In this document: piece by piece, positions 10,111 through 21,720 of the stretch
How the letters are laid out: each line of letters opens with the position of its first letter
Numbering within the stretch: position 1 is the stretch's first letter
NCBI GenBank assembly: GCA_030248225.1
Contig: JASANE010011690.1
Coordinates: 1-64,000, forward strand
Direction: 5' to 3'
Length of the DNA stretch: 64,000 nt
From: Trileptium ribeirensis
Lineage: Eukaryota > Nematoda > Enoplea > Enoplida > Thoracostomopsidae
Notes under the pieces: model-generated
Told to the model about the DNA's origin: nothing
Database searches by the model: none
The model's input: only the letters and a program-made list of their open reading frames with translations
Made by a program: the position numbers and the translations under genes

Positions 10111-12913
10111 CCAGTAAGATTGCATAACTGCTGTAACCCATTTCGTTTCAAAAAACCAACACTCAAATCTTGCCTGGAAGTGTCACTCAACGATGTTCCA
10201 AGCTTGTTCGGTTAATATTTTCCAATGCAGTTTTATACTAACGTCTGAAAGTATCACCAAACCAACATATCAACCGCCATAAGATATAATTCAGAAACTA
10301 GTATTTCCATTACGCAGGTTCAGTTTTAATGATTTTATTTTCTTCTGAGTGTTCAAATGAATAACAATAACGATCAACAAATAATTGGTATATAATGTCG
10401 ACTTGTTATTGTTCTTTACATCATTCGTTTTAATAATGATACTCATTTGCTAGCCAGCCATTTGCTATTTATGCATACGAAATTAATCAATAACTGAGAG
10501 AACAAAGTTCTAAGCATTCCAAAATGTTTTGGGCTCTTGAGGTTTAGAAGCAAAATGTTAAAATTAGTCACTTTACAGTATTTATTTTGAAAGAGGAGCG
10601 AGAATGTATATGTAACGGACTAACGGGAAATATAGAGTTGATAGATCTGTTTGATATTTTGTTGATATTGTTTTCATAAATTGCATTTTTAAAACTTTAG
10701 AGCTGAGGCTCCTATTATAATTTGTCAAACAATAACTTACTGTTGTTTGTCTAAGACAGACCACAGTAATGTTATAAAGGAAATCTTATGGAGATGTGTA
10801 CTAGTAGCAAATAGTACGTGTCCGTCCGTAATACTCTTAGAATAGGCCCACCCTAGGCCTTATTTATTCCATGTGCCCCTACACTTGCCAAAGTGTCAGA
10901 GAAAATTTTAGCTATTACGTGGCAAAATTTCCAAAACATGAAGAAAATATGAGGAACTTGGGGATATATACGACAGTTACATTGGGATCATGGCCAACTG
11001 CACACACATGACACGTTATATATATCTACAGCATACCACTGTGCAATTAATATCGGTCCATTAATTCGGTCTGTGAATAAACGTGTAAATTTGTTTTATT
11101 TTAAGTGTTTTCACGAGAACAGCTTTGACGTAAACTGAGTTCTTGAGGACAACAAACAATCCAGTTAAAGGTAAACAAAATACTCTTGTCAATTTGTTTA
11201 TTGTAAGCCTGGCTTGGTTATTGGTTGTTGCCCATGTCATCTTTAGGTAATATCATTAGAAAAATAAACAAATTATAGATTGTCTACCTAAAAACTGAAT
11301 GGGGGAATAAAATTTGAACCACAAAAAATAAAATTACTGGGTATTGATTTTACCTGGAGAATGAAATGAATGCGTCCAATTTATCAGTACTCACAAAATT
11401 TTCAAATTACTGTGCTATTTTTGATCCACCCACAGTTTTGCAATTGCTGGGTGTATCCAATTTATTGATGCCCAGTAATTGTCTGGGTCGTGTTTAAAAT
11501 GGTATCTATCGCAATAAATGTAAAGCATCTATTTGCATTTCACTGTATAAAAACATTCTCAATACTTTCACTGTTGTAACGCTTTGGAAATGCTGAATCA
11601 TTTGTAATATTATCTGTTTCTTTAATTAATGACAAATTTAAACATACGTCGGTTGCACTAGGATAAATTATTTAGTACATTTAAAATTAAAGTAATTAAT
11701 GTTTGTCAACAGTGCGACATATAGCATTGCATATAGAAACTTCTAAAATGATTTTCAGAACAGCACGATTGGTTGACAATATCGTTTGCAAGCAGGAATG
11801 TCAATGCTAATGGCAGACATTTAACGTAACCAACTCATTGATCCTCGACACGGGAATTTAACTATAATTGTAGTTGCTTAGAAACCAAGTCAAAGCAACA
11901 CGACTATATCCCGAATACAAACAAGGGTGATCAGCTCTAAAGGCAGATTTAGGAATTACCAGTTACACAGTTTCAGTAGCCACTTAGTGACCGGAGCACT
12001 AAATAAAGTTAATATATGTAGTCTAATATCTCCCAAGTGCTATACGCTTTTTTATCGGACTAATATCTACAACTGTTTGGCAATATGGGTATTGTAGAGT
12101 CGAATTTGGAACCGTACTGATGCTGTTAGAAGGATCGTTGAAACAATTACAAAACAAATTAATTTAGAAAATGTCTTAGAACCTACTTAGCTTAGTTTGA
12201 AACTAATTCAGCAAATAGATTTGCATGTAGAGTAGCTAAGATGTGCTATCCTATATAAGCATCATGGTTGAGGTTCAGCCAGTTCAATCTTGTTGGCTTT
12301 GTGTAACCATGCCATTGTCATTCTTGCATGGTTGTGCTTAAATAAACTTTTGTTGTGTCAAGCAAGGCACGATTTCTTTCCAATGAACTGAATTAGCTTT
12401 GGCTTCATAAATTTATGGATTTTTAACGGCACGCAAAACTTACAATAGTCACTAATCGCATATATGTGCAATGTTTTCATTTCCCCTTGTTGCGCGAATG
12501 AGTAATTTCGGTCGCTCGAGACAAAATAAGCGTAACCATCACTAAACGCTCAGTAGTCATCGCATAACTTACTGCGATCTGTGCACATATTTTGGATTTC
12601 TTTACTCTTTCCGCAAAGGATTACGACAGAATAATGTAACCACCGTTAGGGTAACAATGACGGAGTGCAATATTCTCAGTTCTTTTTACCCAGTCGTGCA
12701 GCTACTATGATTCTTGATGCAACTGCCGTTCAAAGATATTACTCATCATTACAGAATCGTGTAGCAAATTTGGTTACCGTTACAAACAACGTGCAAGATC
12801 TAGCTTTGTTTTTACAAGCCGTGTAACACTATAGGCACTGTGCAAAACATAAGTTGTCGAACAAAGATTGTAGTGTCTCATAAAGTCTAATCGTCACAGT
12901 GTAACAAAGAAAT
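10111..12913. other. AT-rich arm sequence, no gene seen, left arm
   Basis: About 2.8 kb between the MITE and the LTR retrotransposon. Short frames only (for example 10582-10764 minus). A pair of AATTACTGGG motifs in opposite orientation at about 11333 and 11480 is too weak to call an element. GTAAC-containing words are frequent at 12600-12910. The mirror is 44482-47291. Confidence 0.6.
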
Positions 12914-13336
12914 TGTAAAAGATCCATTTATGCAACTGAACACTCGCGGTACTACTAAAGCAATGATGACAAACAAATTAGTTTATTGGTAAACTACGTG
13001 GTATCATGCGAACAGAAAACTAAATATTGGTCTTCCAGAATGTGGACATTCCCTTATATAGTCTCAGATCTCCGTATTCGTTTTCATTCATTTTCGGGAT
13101 TGTTCTTGTTTCGAACGAAGTATACTGTATCCACAATCTCTATAATATATTCTCAGAGAAAGAACAACGGCTAGTATAATAGTCGCAAAGATTATCAAAG
13201 GTTGCTTCGAATCCAGATAAAACAGCAAAACGTTTTATTTCTCATCTGGGACTGATCAATACTATTCCAATAGAGAAAACTTGAGCGACATGTGAGTGTT
13301 TTCCGCTTCCGCTATTCTTAGCCAGAAGTCGCTACA
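12914..13336 (-). repeat. 3' LTR of the left-arm Gypsy element
   Basis: About 423 bp with TGTA...TACA ends (read on the minus strand it begins TGTAGCGACTTCTGGC and ends AATCTTTTACA-like). It contains the 3'-specific variant CTATATAAGGGAATGTCC around the TATA box, shared with the 3' LTR of the right arm. The purine-rich tract ACCGGGGGAGTTC lies immediately before it (13337-13349) as the likely polypurine primer. Confidence 0.85.
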
Positions 13337-13782
13337 GAACTCCCCCGGTTTAAGCGGAGCGCTGACCACAAACGGAGAAGGAATCGCACCGCCTTATTGG
13401 CTGTTGCAGCACTTGCGAGCGTCTTGAAGTTCCGGGCTATCTTGTATGCTTTGAGAAGATACTGACGATTTGCAGTTGTAGTCGGGCGGAATGATTGAGT
13501 AGCCGACTGAGAAACGAATGCCAAATGGTTAGTTCCGAAGAACTTCACAGCAATCGATTCTTGTGGACGCTTGAGTGTTGCAAGCTCCGTCCCGTCTGGC
13601 GCAATGACCTGTGCAGGCCAATACGGCCAATTTCGAACCTTCGCTATGATGACCGTCCTTTTTCTCGGAGGGTTGTGGTTTGGATTCGTTGCATCAATTC
13701 GAGCCGGCACGTCTTTATTGCTGTGTTGCAGGAACGAAGATTTCACACGATCAAGACTGACCCGGTCCTCGCCGTCTCGCAT
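13318..13782 (-). CDS. Integrase tail with fused PWWP domain, left arm
   Basis: An open frame of 154 codons that is the uninterrupted 3' end of pol. Residues 1-17 finish the GPY/F-like integrase C-terminal module (VSLDRVK). Residues 18-40 are a basic, proline/asparagine-rich linker. Residues about 41-125 form a PWWP domain: IIAKVRNWPYWPAQV corresponds to the F-A-K-x-x-x-x-P-x-W-P-A-x-V signature of HDGF/LEDGF-type PWWP domains, VKFFGTNHLAFV to their V-x-F-F-G-T-x-x-x-A-F strand, and LLKAYKIARNF to the C-terminal helix. The aromatic-cage candidates are W52, W55 and F81 (numbering from the ATG). PWWP domains bind H3K36-methylated nucleosomes and DNA. The last six codons run through the polypurine tract into the 3' LTR. 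The ATG is internal; in a live element this would be part of the polyprotein. Confidence 0.85.
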   Translation of the reverse strand: MRDGEDRVSLDRVKSSFLQHSNKDVPARIDATNPNHNPPRKRTVIIAKVRNWPYWPAQVIAPDGTELATLKRPQESIAVKFFGTNHLAFVSQSATQSFRPTTTANRQYLLKAYKIARNFKTLASAATANKAVRFLLRLWSALRLNRGSSVATSG

Positions 13783-14278
13783 CTGAACGACGACAGATTT
13801 GTCGTCTCGATCTTTGACATCGAAAGGTCTAACGTATCGAGGTTGAAGAGTCGATTTTACAGAATCGTCTCGAATTCACACATGACGGGCAGCCGCCAGA
13901 TCAGGAGGGATACACCATGGTGCTGAATGACAGCACTCGGGTGTATTGATTTGGCGGATCCTAGCAAACAATCTTGTCATGAAGTTGTGTTCAGAAATGT
14001 TCGCTGCAGGTTGGAGTGTGAAATAATGATGCGGCAACTCGATGCTTGAACCAAACACCATTTGACAAGGAGTAAATAAAGCCTTTGTCATTGAACTCTG
14101 ATCGGATAGCTAGAAGGACCAGCGGAAGTGACGTTTTCCATGATTTGGTGGCGCCATGTGAACGAAGGCCCGCCTTGAGCGTCCGGTGGAATCGTTCAAC
14201 AGCTCCGTTGCATGCGGGATGGTACTCGGTGGTTCGGCGACGGTCGATTCCCAATTGTTCCATTAAGGACGACCACAA
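13783..14278 (-). pseudogene. pol: Integrase core C-terminal part, left arm
   Basis: Begins just after the deletion. The minus strand reads SLMEQLGIDRRRTTEYHP and then NGAVERFHRTLKAGL. The glutamate at 14192-14194 is the E of the integrase D,D-35-E triad. A frameshift near 14090 passes to a frame with FTPCQMVFGSSIELPHHYF, the standard Gypsy integrase segment equivalent to L-V-Y-G-x-x-L-R-L-P. A further shift leads into the GPY/F-like module QPRYVRPFDVKDRDDK at about 13783-13840. The HHCC zinc finger and both catalytic aspartates are absent. Confidence 0.82.
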
Positions 14279-15060
14279 TGCTTATTCGAATTGGCCACGC
14301 GATAGGAAATTAGAACGCGGGTAAGACCGAATCGACTTATCCAGTAAACTCGAGAAATGGATACAGAAATCGACTTATCCAGTAAACTCTGGAGCCACGA
14401 GAAATGTTTCAAGGCCTTGAATATAGCCAGTAGTTCTCTGTCGAATGTCGATTTCCTCAACTCGAGTTCGGTGAGCTTCTCCGAATAGAACGCGAGCGGC
14501 TGACTGTTTCCATCGATAATTTGACTCAACGCTCCACCAACGGTAGTCCCTGAGGCGTCGGTAGGTAGTTGAATTTTAGCTGCTGGATGAGGAAAAGCCA
14601 GAGTGACAGCACTGACGAGAGCAGCTTTCAAATCCTGGAAGGCTTTGTCGGTTTCAGTTGTCCAATTGAGTTTGAAATTGCCTTTGTTAACTCTGCCGCG
14701 AGTTAGGTCTGTCAGCGGGGCAGCGACCTTTGAAAACGCCTGGACGAATCGATGATAGAATCCGGCCACTCCTAGAAAACGTCGCAATTCCTTGAACGTT
14801 TCCGGACGGCTAAACTCGGTTATCGCCTTTATTTTGATCGGTATTAGGCGAACACCGTCGGCATCCACTTCGACCCCGACAAAATTGACCTTCGAGGCGA
14901 AAAGGACGCACTTATTCGGCCATAGGCGAAGTCCGTGTTTGTCGAGGCGACGGAAAACTTCATCAAGATGCAGCAGATGATGTTCCGGATCGTTACTTGC
15001 TACCAGGATGTCGTCCAAATATACTTTGACGGATGGGACGTCTGTAAATATCGAATCCAT
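14263..15060 (-). pseudogene. pol: Reverse transcriptase palm, RNase H and deletion junction, left arm
   Basis: Open for 265 codons from ATG 15060. The catalytic motif VYLDDILVAS (YLDD at 15010-15021) is intact, followed by the thumb and connection ([13 protein letters not shown]) and RNase H motifs DASGTTVGGAL (about 14530-14560) and STFDRELLAIFKALKHF. After this the frame jumps into a short repeat and then unrelated residues, where the end of RNase H and the integrase zinc finger plus the first two catalytic acidic residues should be. The deletion is shared with the right arm. This is the longest undamaged part of pol. Confidence 0.88.
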
Positions 15061-16085
15061 TAGGCGCTGAAAATTTTGCGCGGGATTTCGAAACCGAAGA
15101 ACATCCGTCGAAATAGGAAAAGTTCGAACGGATTAGCAATCGCCGTTTTCGGTTGATCTTGCTTAGCGACAGGGATTTGAGTTTAGGCACACACTAGATC
15201 CAGATTCGAGAAAACTGACGTGCCGTAGATATCTCTAGGTAGATCTTTGAGATTTGGCATGGGGTAGCGAGCCGGAACCGTTTGTTGGTTGAGGTTGCTG
15301 TAGTCACCGGTTGGACGCCATGGTGTTTCTGAGTCGGACTTCGGCACCATGTGTACAGCGGAGGCATAACGGGAATCCCCGCGATAGACGACGCCATGTT
15401 GCTCCCGCTCGGCGAACACCTTTTTTGCGTCTTCTAGTTTTTGTCCGATTAAACGTCGCGGGCGCTCGAAACACGGAGGCCCTCTTGTAACAATTTGATA
15501 CTCGATGCCGTGGACTGGGCGGGTGAATGCATCTACCGGTTTGAAAATGTTGGGGAATTGCCCTAAGCGCTTATTGACCGGCTCGGAAAATCTAGGCATA
15601 TCTACCCGAAATCCCAGATTTGACTGCGCGGAAGTTATCGCTGAGCTACACGCGGTTGGACGGGATCGTTCGAGGGCCGGAATTAGGCAGTTGTTGACGC
15701 ATTCAACTGCGAAACCGTAGTGGCAGAGAAAATCACGCCCGAGTATTGGGTTTCCAAACTCGGTGACATAGAACACCCACGAGAATTTGTTCGAGAAACC
15801 ATCAAGTTGAAACGACAGCGCGCATGTGCTTTTGATATCGACTGGGGTACCGTTGACAGCATGGACATCTATGCGTTCGGAGCGGATGGGCATGTAGTTC
15901 GGCGCACTAGACGGGGGAAGGAATGATATTGAGCTTCCAATGAAACGACCGAACGGTTAAACGCCGATAAACACAGCATGGATGCCCCCCCACAGCCTGC
16001 TGTTCTAGCAATGGGGTTACCAATTTTCCGGACCCAGAGTGGAATGTCGTTGTCCGTCTGCGTCAGATTGTCGCTTAAACGAACA
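14993..16085 (-). pseudogene. pol: Protease and reverse transcriptase N-terminal part, left arm (frameshifted)
   Basis: Downstream of the knuckle the frame reads TAGCGGASMLCLSAF, aligning with the aspartic protease active site, but CGGAS stands where DTGAS or DSGAS is expected. The next frame (15183-15893) has the protease flap-to-C-terminal region (NPILGRDFL, a normal Gypsy protease motif) and the start of reverse transcriptase (HGVVYRGDSRYASAVHMVPK, then VFSNLDL). A frameshift at about 15185 moves the fingers/palm segment into another frame (15190-14993). Several lesions, so no protein is made. Confidence 0.8.
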
Positions 16086-17241
16086 GAATTCGGCATCAAG
16101 CAACGTTGCACTTTATCGTCAAACTTGTTGTGATACCAACACAGGCCGGTTGAACGGTTGCGTGATTGCGGCCTTGACCTGAATCTTTTCGATTCGCGAC
16201 GACCTTTGTCGAAGTAGGCGTCGGCTTGTCCACGATACCGTCGGCGATCGCTTGACTTGCTTCGATTTGAGAGCTGACGAACGGCTGCGCTTAGCTCAGC
16301 TATTTATCCCTCGATCGACGATTGCCATTGATCGACCTTTTTGTGACTTGATTGCACCGAGCGCACTTGATTGACCAAGCTTGGATCGGCCATCTGTGTC
16401 AGCGATGCGGGCCAGCTATTCAAGCTTGACGTGTCCATCTCTATAAGCGTGAGGCGACTTCGCTCGGGTAGAATCTTGAGGAACTGCAGACGAACCAACT
16501 CAAAGAGTTCCCGGAGTGCGCTTGAGGGCTTGCGGCTTTTGAAGTCCTTTTCGGCTAGCAGCTTGCGTAGGCGGCGGTTGTCGCTGTCAGCGTAGTGCTT
16601 GATCTGCGTGCATTTCAGGTCACCGTAGGACGCATTGAGGTTGCCGCCCGATTCGTGTATCATCGAATTGTCAACCACACGGAGGATGTTGCGATTCTGC
16701 ACGTCGTCACTGACGTTGCCAAGAATTTGATTGATCTGGTTGAATCTCGATTGCAGGGTCTTTGGATTGAACTGTGGCAGCGTATGGAATTGTAACGATT
16801 GGGTACCCACGTGTTGATTGGCTTCGACCGCAGCGGCACCTCGAAACCTTGCGATCGTTAATTGGCTGTGAGCTAGCGCGATGACATCCGGTTCGAAAGG
16901 GGTCAGTCGTGCAATAATGTCCTCCTTAGTCGGGCAAGACAAATGGTTCGTCACTCGACTTGAGGAGTTGCAACATGCCCCAATGTATCTTTGTTCTGTT
17001 GCGAGCAAATTGATAGGTCAGAGGATTTTGTTCGATGTACCAGATCACCAGGAGGACGCGGAGGAATGTCGCTTGTAGGCTGTTGAGGCATTGACCAGTT
17101 AACTGTGACACTCCGATTGAAACGATTCCCACAATGGGCTTTGGTCTGGCTGACCGCGTTTGCGGCGGACGAGGTCATTTGAGGTGACTTGGCACCAGGC
17201 CCACGGAAATTCGTATCGTGACGATTAGGCTTGAACACCAT
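16060..17241 (-). pseudogene. gag: Gag of the Gypsy element, left arm (broken)
   Basis: The likely start is the ATG at 17241 (MVFKPNRHDT). The frame shifts near 16990, and the main Gag body lies in the frame at 16304-17008, including IKHYADSDNRRLRKLLAE and ALRELFELV, a block typical of CsRn1-clade Gag. A stop or frameshift at about 16304 separates it from the knuckle. At 16087-16143 the minus strand reads CWYHNKFDDKVQRC, a C-x2-H-x9-C motif. The fourth cysteine is lost here because a single base is missing relative to the right arm. Gag would package the RNA and form the particle; this copy cannot. Confidence 0.8.
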
Positions 17242-17359
17242 CGAATATTGTAGCTGAACGAACGGCGGTGCCCAAGAACTAGTAATAAGAGCGGCAACAC
17301 CGCAAAAAAACACCTGGAATAAAAAAAGCGGCTAGACGTGCCATGACAGGTTCACCCAT

Positions 17360-17796
17360 TGTAAAAGATTTATTTATGCGACTGGAAACACTTGCAGTCT
17401 TACTTAAAGCCAATGATGACAAACGAATTAGTTTTATTGGTAAACAAGTGGTATCGCGGTTTAAGAAACTGGACATTGCTTACTTGCAGAATGTGGACAT
17501 CACCTTATATAGGCTCAGATCTCCGTATTCGTGTTCTCATCTCATTTTCAGGATTATTCTTGCTTTGAACAAATTATACTGTATCCACAGTATTTATAAT
17601 ATATTCTCAGAGAAAGAACAACGGCTAGTATAATCATCGCAAAGATTATCAAAGGTTGCTTCGAATCCAGATATCGAAGACGGCAAAACAATTTATTCTT
17701 CATCGGGGACTGATCAATACTATTCCAATGGGGAATTTTTGAGCGACATGTGCGTGTTTTCCGCTTCCGCTTATTATTTAGCCAGAAGTCGCTACG
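17360..17796 (-). repeat. 5' LTR of the left-arm Gypsy element
   Basis: About 437 bp, roughly 10% diverged from the 3' LTR. On the minus strand it carries the TATA variant CCTATATAAGGTGATGTCC, shared with the 5' LTR of the right arm. The first base has mutated (CGTAG in place of TGTAG). Just inside it, on the minus strand, is TGGGTGAACC, a corrupted primer-binding site. The right arm has TGGTGAACCCG, weakly like the TGGTGA start complementary to tRNA-Trp used by CsRn1 elements. Confidence 0.85.
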
Positions 17797-17899
17797 GCGC
17801 TATCGCATCCCAAGCATCGTGGCCCTTTGCCTAGCAGTGCGCAGTACGTGCACATACTAAAAGATGGGTCAAGATTTACTACCAGTGAGCAGCGAACAT

Positions 17900-18310
17900 T
17901 ATAACTGCGGAATATCACTTCATGTTTTCAGCAACTTCAACAACTTTTAAAATCACAGAATGCCACACAAGCATGCATGTATAAGGGGGTTGATTCCGCG
18001 TTGATACAGCGCCATTCCAGAAGAGGACGCGTTCATTAGAAGATGCCCGTTCAATCAGTAACTGCATCGTTTTCGGCGTTGTTGAAAACCTATGTAATCG
18101 CACAACCGCAGATGCAACAAAATTCGACACTAAGTTCGGAAACCACGAAATTATGCGGTGTTAGTGGGAGAGGGGATCCGAACTGATGCAGTGCCGTTAT
18201 CAAAATGTCACATCAGTAACATATATATTCCAATCAATTATGTCATCGTTTTCAGCAGCCTCGACAACCTTAGTAATCACAGGTGCAACAAATTACCGAT
18301 ACAATAGCAT
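17900..18310. repeat. Degenerate direct repeats of about 150-180 bp beside the 5' LTR, left arm
   Basis: Three diverged copies of a block with CATCGTTTTCAGC, a CAACxxxTxTAATCACA core and GATGCAACAAA start near 17919, 18066 and 18244; a fourth lies at about 19543. It looks like an eroded tandem repeat interrupted by unique DNA. Frames across it (17915-18130 minus) are not recognised. Confidence 0.5.
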
Positions 18311-20039
18311 AAGTTTGCTGTAAAATATAATGGTATATTTTAAATGCAACAGCAGTGTGATAGAAAGCTAAAGAAGCAGCAACTGTTTTAATGGGAACAA
18401 TTGCAAAAATTGTGGTAATCATATGAAAGTAACTCTAGAAACAATTGAACAGTATATGTACCAGGTAGTCCAGGCAGAAATATAGGGGCAAGCTCTTCCC
18501 TCTTATGTCTGTCTTAGAGGTTTCTGTTATCACTCCGAAAAATGATTTAGGAGTTAATTTCGTTTAGCAGTTCTACTTCAGCACAGTGCGAGGTTTAAGC
18601 GTGGATCAACGGCTGCTTATTTATCTTTCTCATGAAGCTTATTCTATATATTGATGTTAAAGCATAACTAATTGAGTTAGACCTAGATTTTTGTCTTATG
18701 CATCCTTTATTGAATAACCACATGAAATGTACTTTCAACTAATTGGAATAGTTCTCTTGTCTTAATTTCAATTTCACCATGCAAACTCTTGCCATACTAT
18801 TGCTAAATCAAAGCGCAGTCGCCTTAAATTTTGCATATATTTTAGCTGAAGCGTTGCAATCGGTTGCAATAAGTCTTTTGATATTAAGTTGTAACATTAG
18901 CTTCAAGTCGTAAGATATCGTTACACTTACCAATAATGGAAAGGGGGAACAACAGAAATTTATTGTCTACCTAGGTAAACACAGCCTTTTGCATTCACTG
19001 GCCTTGTTTATATGGCGCGCTTTGGGCACCTTGTTGCTGTCATATTTCGCTGCCACGCTAGTGTCCAGTTTTTAAACGTATTTTGCAGCAGTTTGGGTAC
19101 AAGAACAACAGCTTGTGGATAAATCAACTTTGTAACTTCTTCAATCATTTTTAATGTCGTCGGCAAAAATATAAAAGTTTCCAGTTATTAATGTATTTTA
19201 CAAAATAGATCATTTATATACAATATCAATTTTGGCTGGTTGAAACTCTTGTCTTTGATGCAAGACCGATATAACTCGGTACGAGTTCGAAGTAGCTAAA
19301 ATGATTTTAAGAACGAAATTCGCGCTAAACTTTTGGTCGAGTTCAATAGGTGACCGGTATTGCCTAAACCCGACAACCAGTGTCCTAACTTGTTCAGAGG
19401 AACTGCATCAAAGGCTTTGATAAACTATTAGATTTATATTGAATACCAAAAAATAATTCACAGTTCTTTTCGGTCCCGGGGATACTGTACCGTTCTGACA
19501 AATCAACACAACCCAGACAAAAAATAAGTTCAAATAAATCACACCATCGTATCAGCATACTTGAGAATTTTTATAATCTCAAATGCAACAAAATATAGTA
19601 TTTAACTGCAAGCCACAAAATTCTACACTGCTGGAAGCAGGGTTCCCAGAAGGAACCATGCGGTTTAAACAGGAACACCAGTCACATAATTTGCCTCACC
19701 GCTATCAACAGTTTCGAAATCCAAAACTTTTCTAATAACCATATACTGTGTTTAGAAACTTGTAGTCATAAAATGTTATATATAAAGGGTTTAAATGGGC
19801 ACGTTTCGGACTCCCGTGTTTTGAAAAATATCTACAAATATTTTCTTTCAGTCGAAAGTTGAGGGGTGCCACTTTAACAGGAATTCTACCATATCTCATA
19901 GATAAATTGCCATAATAAAAGCTATATCATCTGGTGGGAATAAAAACCACAGTATCGGCTCTAATATGCTAAACAGCCCGCAGGGGAATATCTTTGTTCA
20001 TTCGATCGAAATACTTTGAGAAACTTTGCCAAGCAAAAG
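18311..20039. other. AT-rich arm sequence, no gene seen, left arm
   Basis: No coding region supported. This is among the most diverged stretches between the arms (the mirror at about 37440-39119 differs at roughly one base in ten, with indels). Confidence 0.55.
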
Positions 20040-20760
20040 GACACGGCAAAATTCATCGGTGCAAATACCGATCATTCCTTGAGTAGATCAGACCGCTGTG
20101 TAATTAATGTGATTAATCACGTTAGGTAAGATGTGCGGTAAGGAACTGCCCAAAACGGACACGGCAAAATTCATAGGTGCAGATACAATAATACTTGATA
20201 CGCTTTCGATCGCTGTGCGAATTAATGTGAATGAATCACGTAAGGCGTACGATGTGCGGTACAACCTGCCCAAACAGAAGGACATGGCAAAATTCATAAG
20301 TGCAGATACAAATAAAATATTTATCGCTTTCGATCGCTGTGCAATTAATGTGAATGAATCACGTTAGGTTAGATGTGGGTAAGAAAACTGCCCAAACGGA
20401 AGGACACAGCGAAATCCATCAGTGCAGATACAAATAAATACTTGATCGCTTTCGATCGCTATTTTACAATTAATGTGAATGAATCACGTTAGGTACGATG
20501 TGCTGTAAGATACCTACCAAACAGAAGGACGGCAAAATTCATCAGTGCAGATACTGATAAAAGTACTTGATCGCTTTCGATCGCTGTGCAGAATGTGAAT
20601 GAATCAGGCTAGGTACGCACGTGCGCAAGTAAAACTGGTCCAAACGGAAGGACACGGCAAAATTTATAATAAATACTTGATCGCTTTTAATCGCTGTGCA
20701 ATTAATGTGAATGAAATCATGTTAGGTACGATGTGCTGTAAGAAAACTGCCCAAACACAT
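20040..20760 (+). repeat. About 120-bp tandem repeat, about 6 units, left arm
   Basis: Units of about 118-124 bp contain GGACACGGCAAAATTCAT at about 20039, 20157, 20279 (GGACATGG), 20403, 20530 and 20650, the near-palindrome GATCGCTTTCGATCGC, and AATGTGAATGAATCACGTTAGG. Units differ by indels. Frames of 60-85 codons across the array are repeat translations. Confidence 0.88.
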
Positions 20761-21453
20761 AATTATAGTTTCGTTCAAGTAATTGAACGAACTTATAATT
20801 ATTCGGCTAATCTTTATGTAATTGAAAGCGAGGTTGTTAGTTTTGTAAATAATTAATGATATTTTAGTTACATATATTATGCACCAGTATCCGACGCACA
20901 CAAGGTTGTTATACCACATATTGTTGTATCAAAAAATTTGCCAAATTTTAACTTTTTACGTGCTGAATTAATTTGCACTTCAAACAATGATGAACAATTA
21001 GTAGTATCGAAAAATATCGAAACTGAAAGCTACCTTCGCTAGTAATTTAGTTATTTTTAGCGTTATTGCTCAAGATTTAAGATTTCGTCGCAAACAGAGC
21101 GAACAACAACACGCATACTATCATGCAGTACATTCGACGAATTTAGATTAGGAGAACACTTTGAAATATTATTGGTTGTTGTCGAACAACTGCAGGTGTT
21201 AAAAAGTTAAACATGATGCGTTGTTATATGTATGTATTGGAGCTGATTTAGATGTCAAAGATTTCCGTGTGAAACATTGTATCTTTTAAGCTGAAAAATA
21301 TGAATCTTCATAACTCAAACCCTTAAAATATATACTCATTCATAACGTTATGTGTAACAATTAAGAAATTACTAATTCATGTTTATCATAAGATTTGGCA
21401 ATATTTTGGGGGCATAGAACTGATTTAACGCATAGGTGCGCTAAGCGGGTTTA

Positions 21454-21720
21454 AGGTAGGACTCGAACCTCCTCAATCCACATCAACCCCTCTTCGCCAA
21501 AGGAAATTTTGGGAAATTTGGCAAAATTTGGGCAAAATGTGGCAAACATTAATGCAAATGGCAAAATTTTGACAAAATATCCAAAAGTAACAAAAATACA
21601 GTAAATTGGCGAAAATTTAGCAAAATTGGGTAAAATATGAGCTCCTAAAAATCTAAAAAATTCCCCTCCCCCGAGATACCCAAACCCCATATACACCTGA
21701 GAATTTTTCCGCGGCTATAA
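21454..21720 (-). repeat. GCAAAATT-rich tract with a tRNA B-box-like motif, left arm
   Basis: A run of loosely repeated words (TTGGCAAAATTTGG, GGCAAAATG) at about 21500-21640. Just beside it on the minus strand, GGTTCGAGTCC (21459-21469) matches the RNA polymerase III B-box consensus exactly. No A-box at the correct distance and no closed cloverleaf was found, so this may be a decayed tRNA-derived SINE end or chance. Confidence 0.35.

Larger units (their letters stand above)
12914..17796 (-). mobile_element. Ty3/Gypsy LTR retrotransposon, CsRn1/Kabuki-like, left arm
   Basis: A 4.9-kb element on the minus strand with a 3' LTR (12914-13336), a 5' LTR (17360-17796) and, between them, gag, protease, reverse transcriptase, RNase H, integrase and a PWWP domain in the order typical of Gypsy. 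The clade assignment rests on the Gag block reading IKHYADSDNRRLRKLLAE, the C-x2-H knuckle, a VYLDD reverse transcriptase and an integrase tail ending VSLDRVK. The copy is dead: frameshifts, a diverged protease active site and an internal deletion across RNase H and integrase. No target duplication was found. The coding part is clearly richer in GC than its surroundings. Confidence 0.9.

Noticed and set aside
11333..11485. Small transposon with AATTACTGGG inverted ends
   Set aside because: Only about 10 bp match, with no target duplication.
13318..13782. Chromodomain at the end of pol (chromovirus)
   Set aside because: The sequence has the WP-x-WPA and F-F-G-T signatures of PWWP, not the aromatic and acidic pattern of a chromodomain, and the Gag and integrase belong to the CsRn1/Kabuki clade, outside the chromoviruses.
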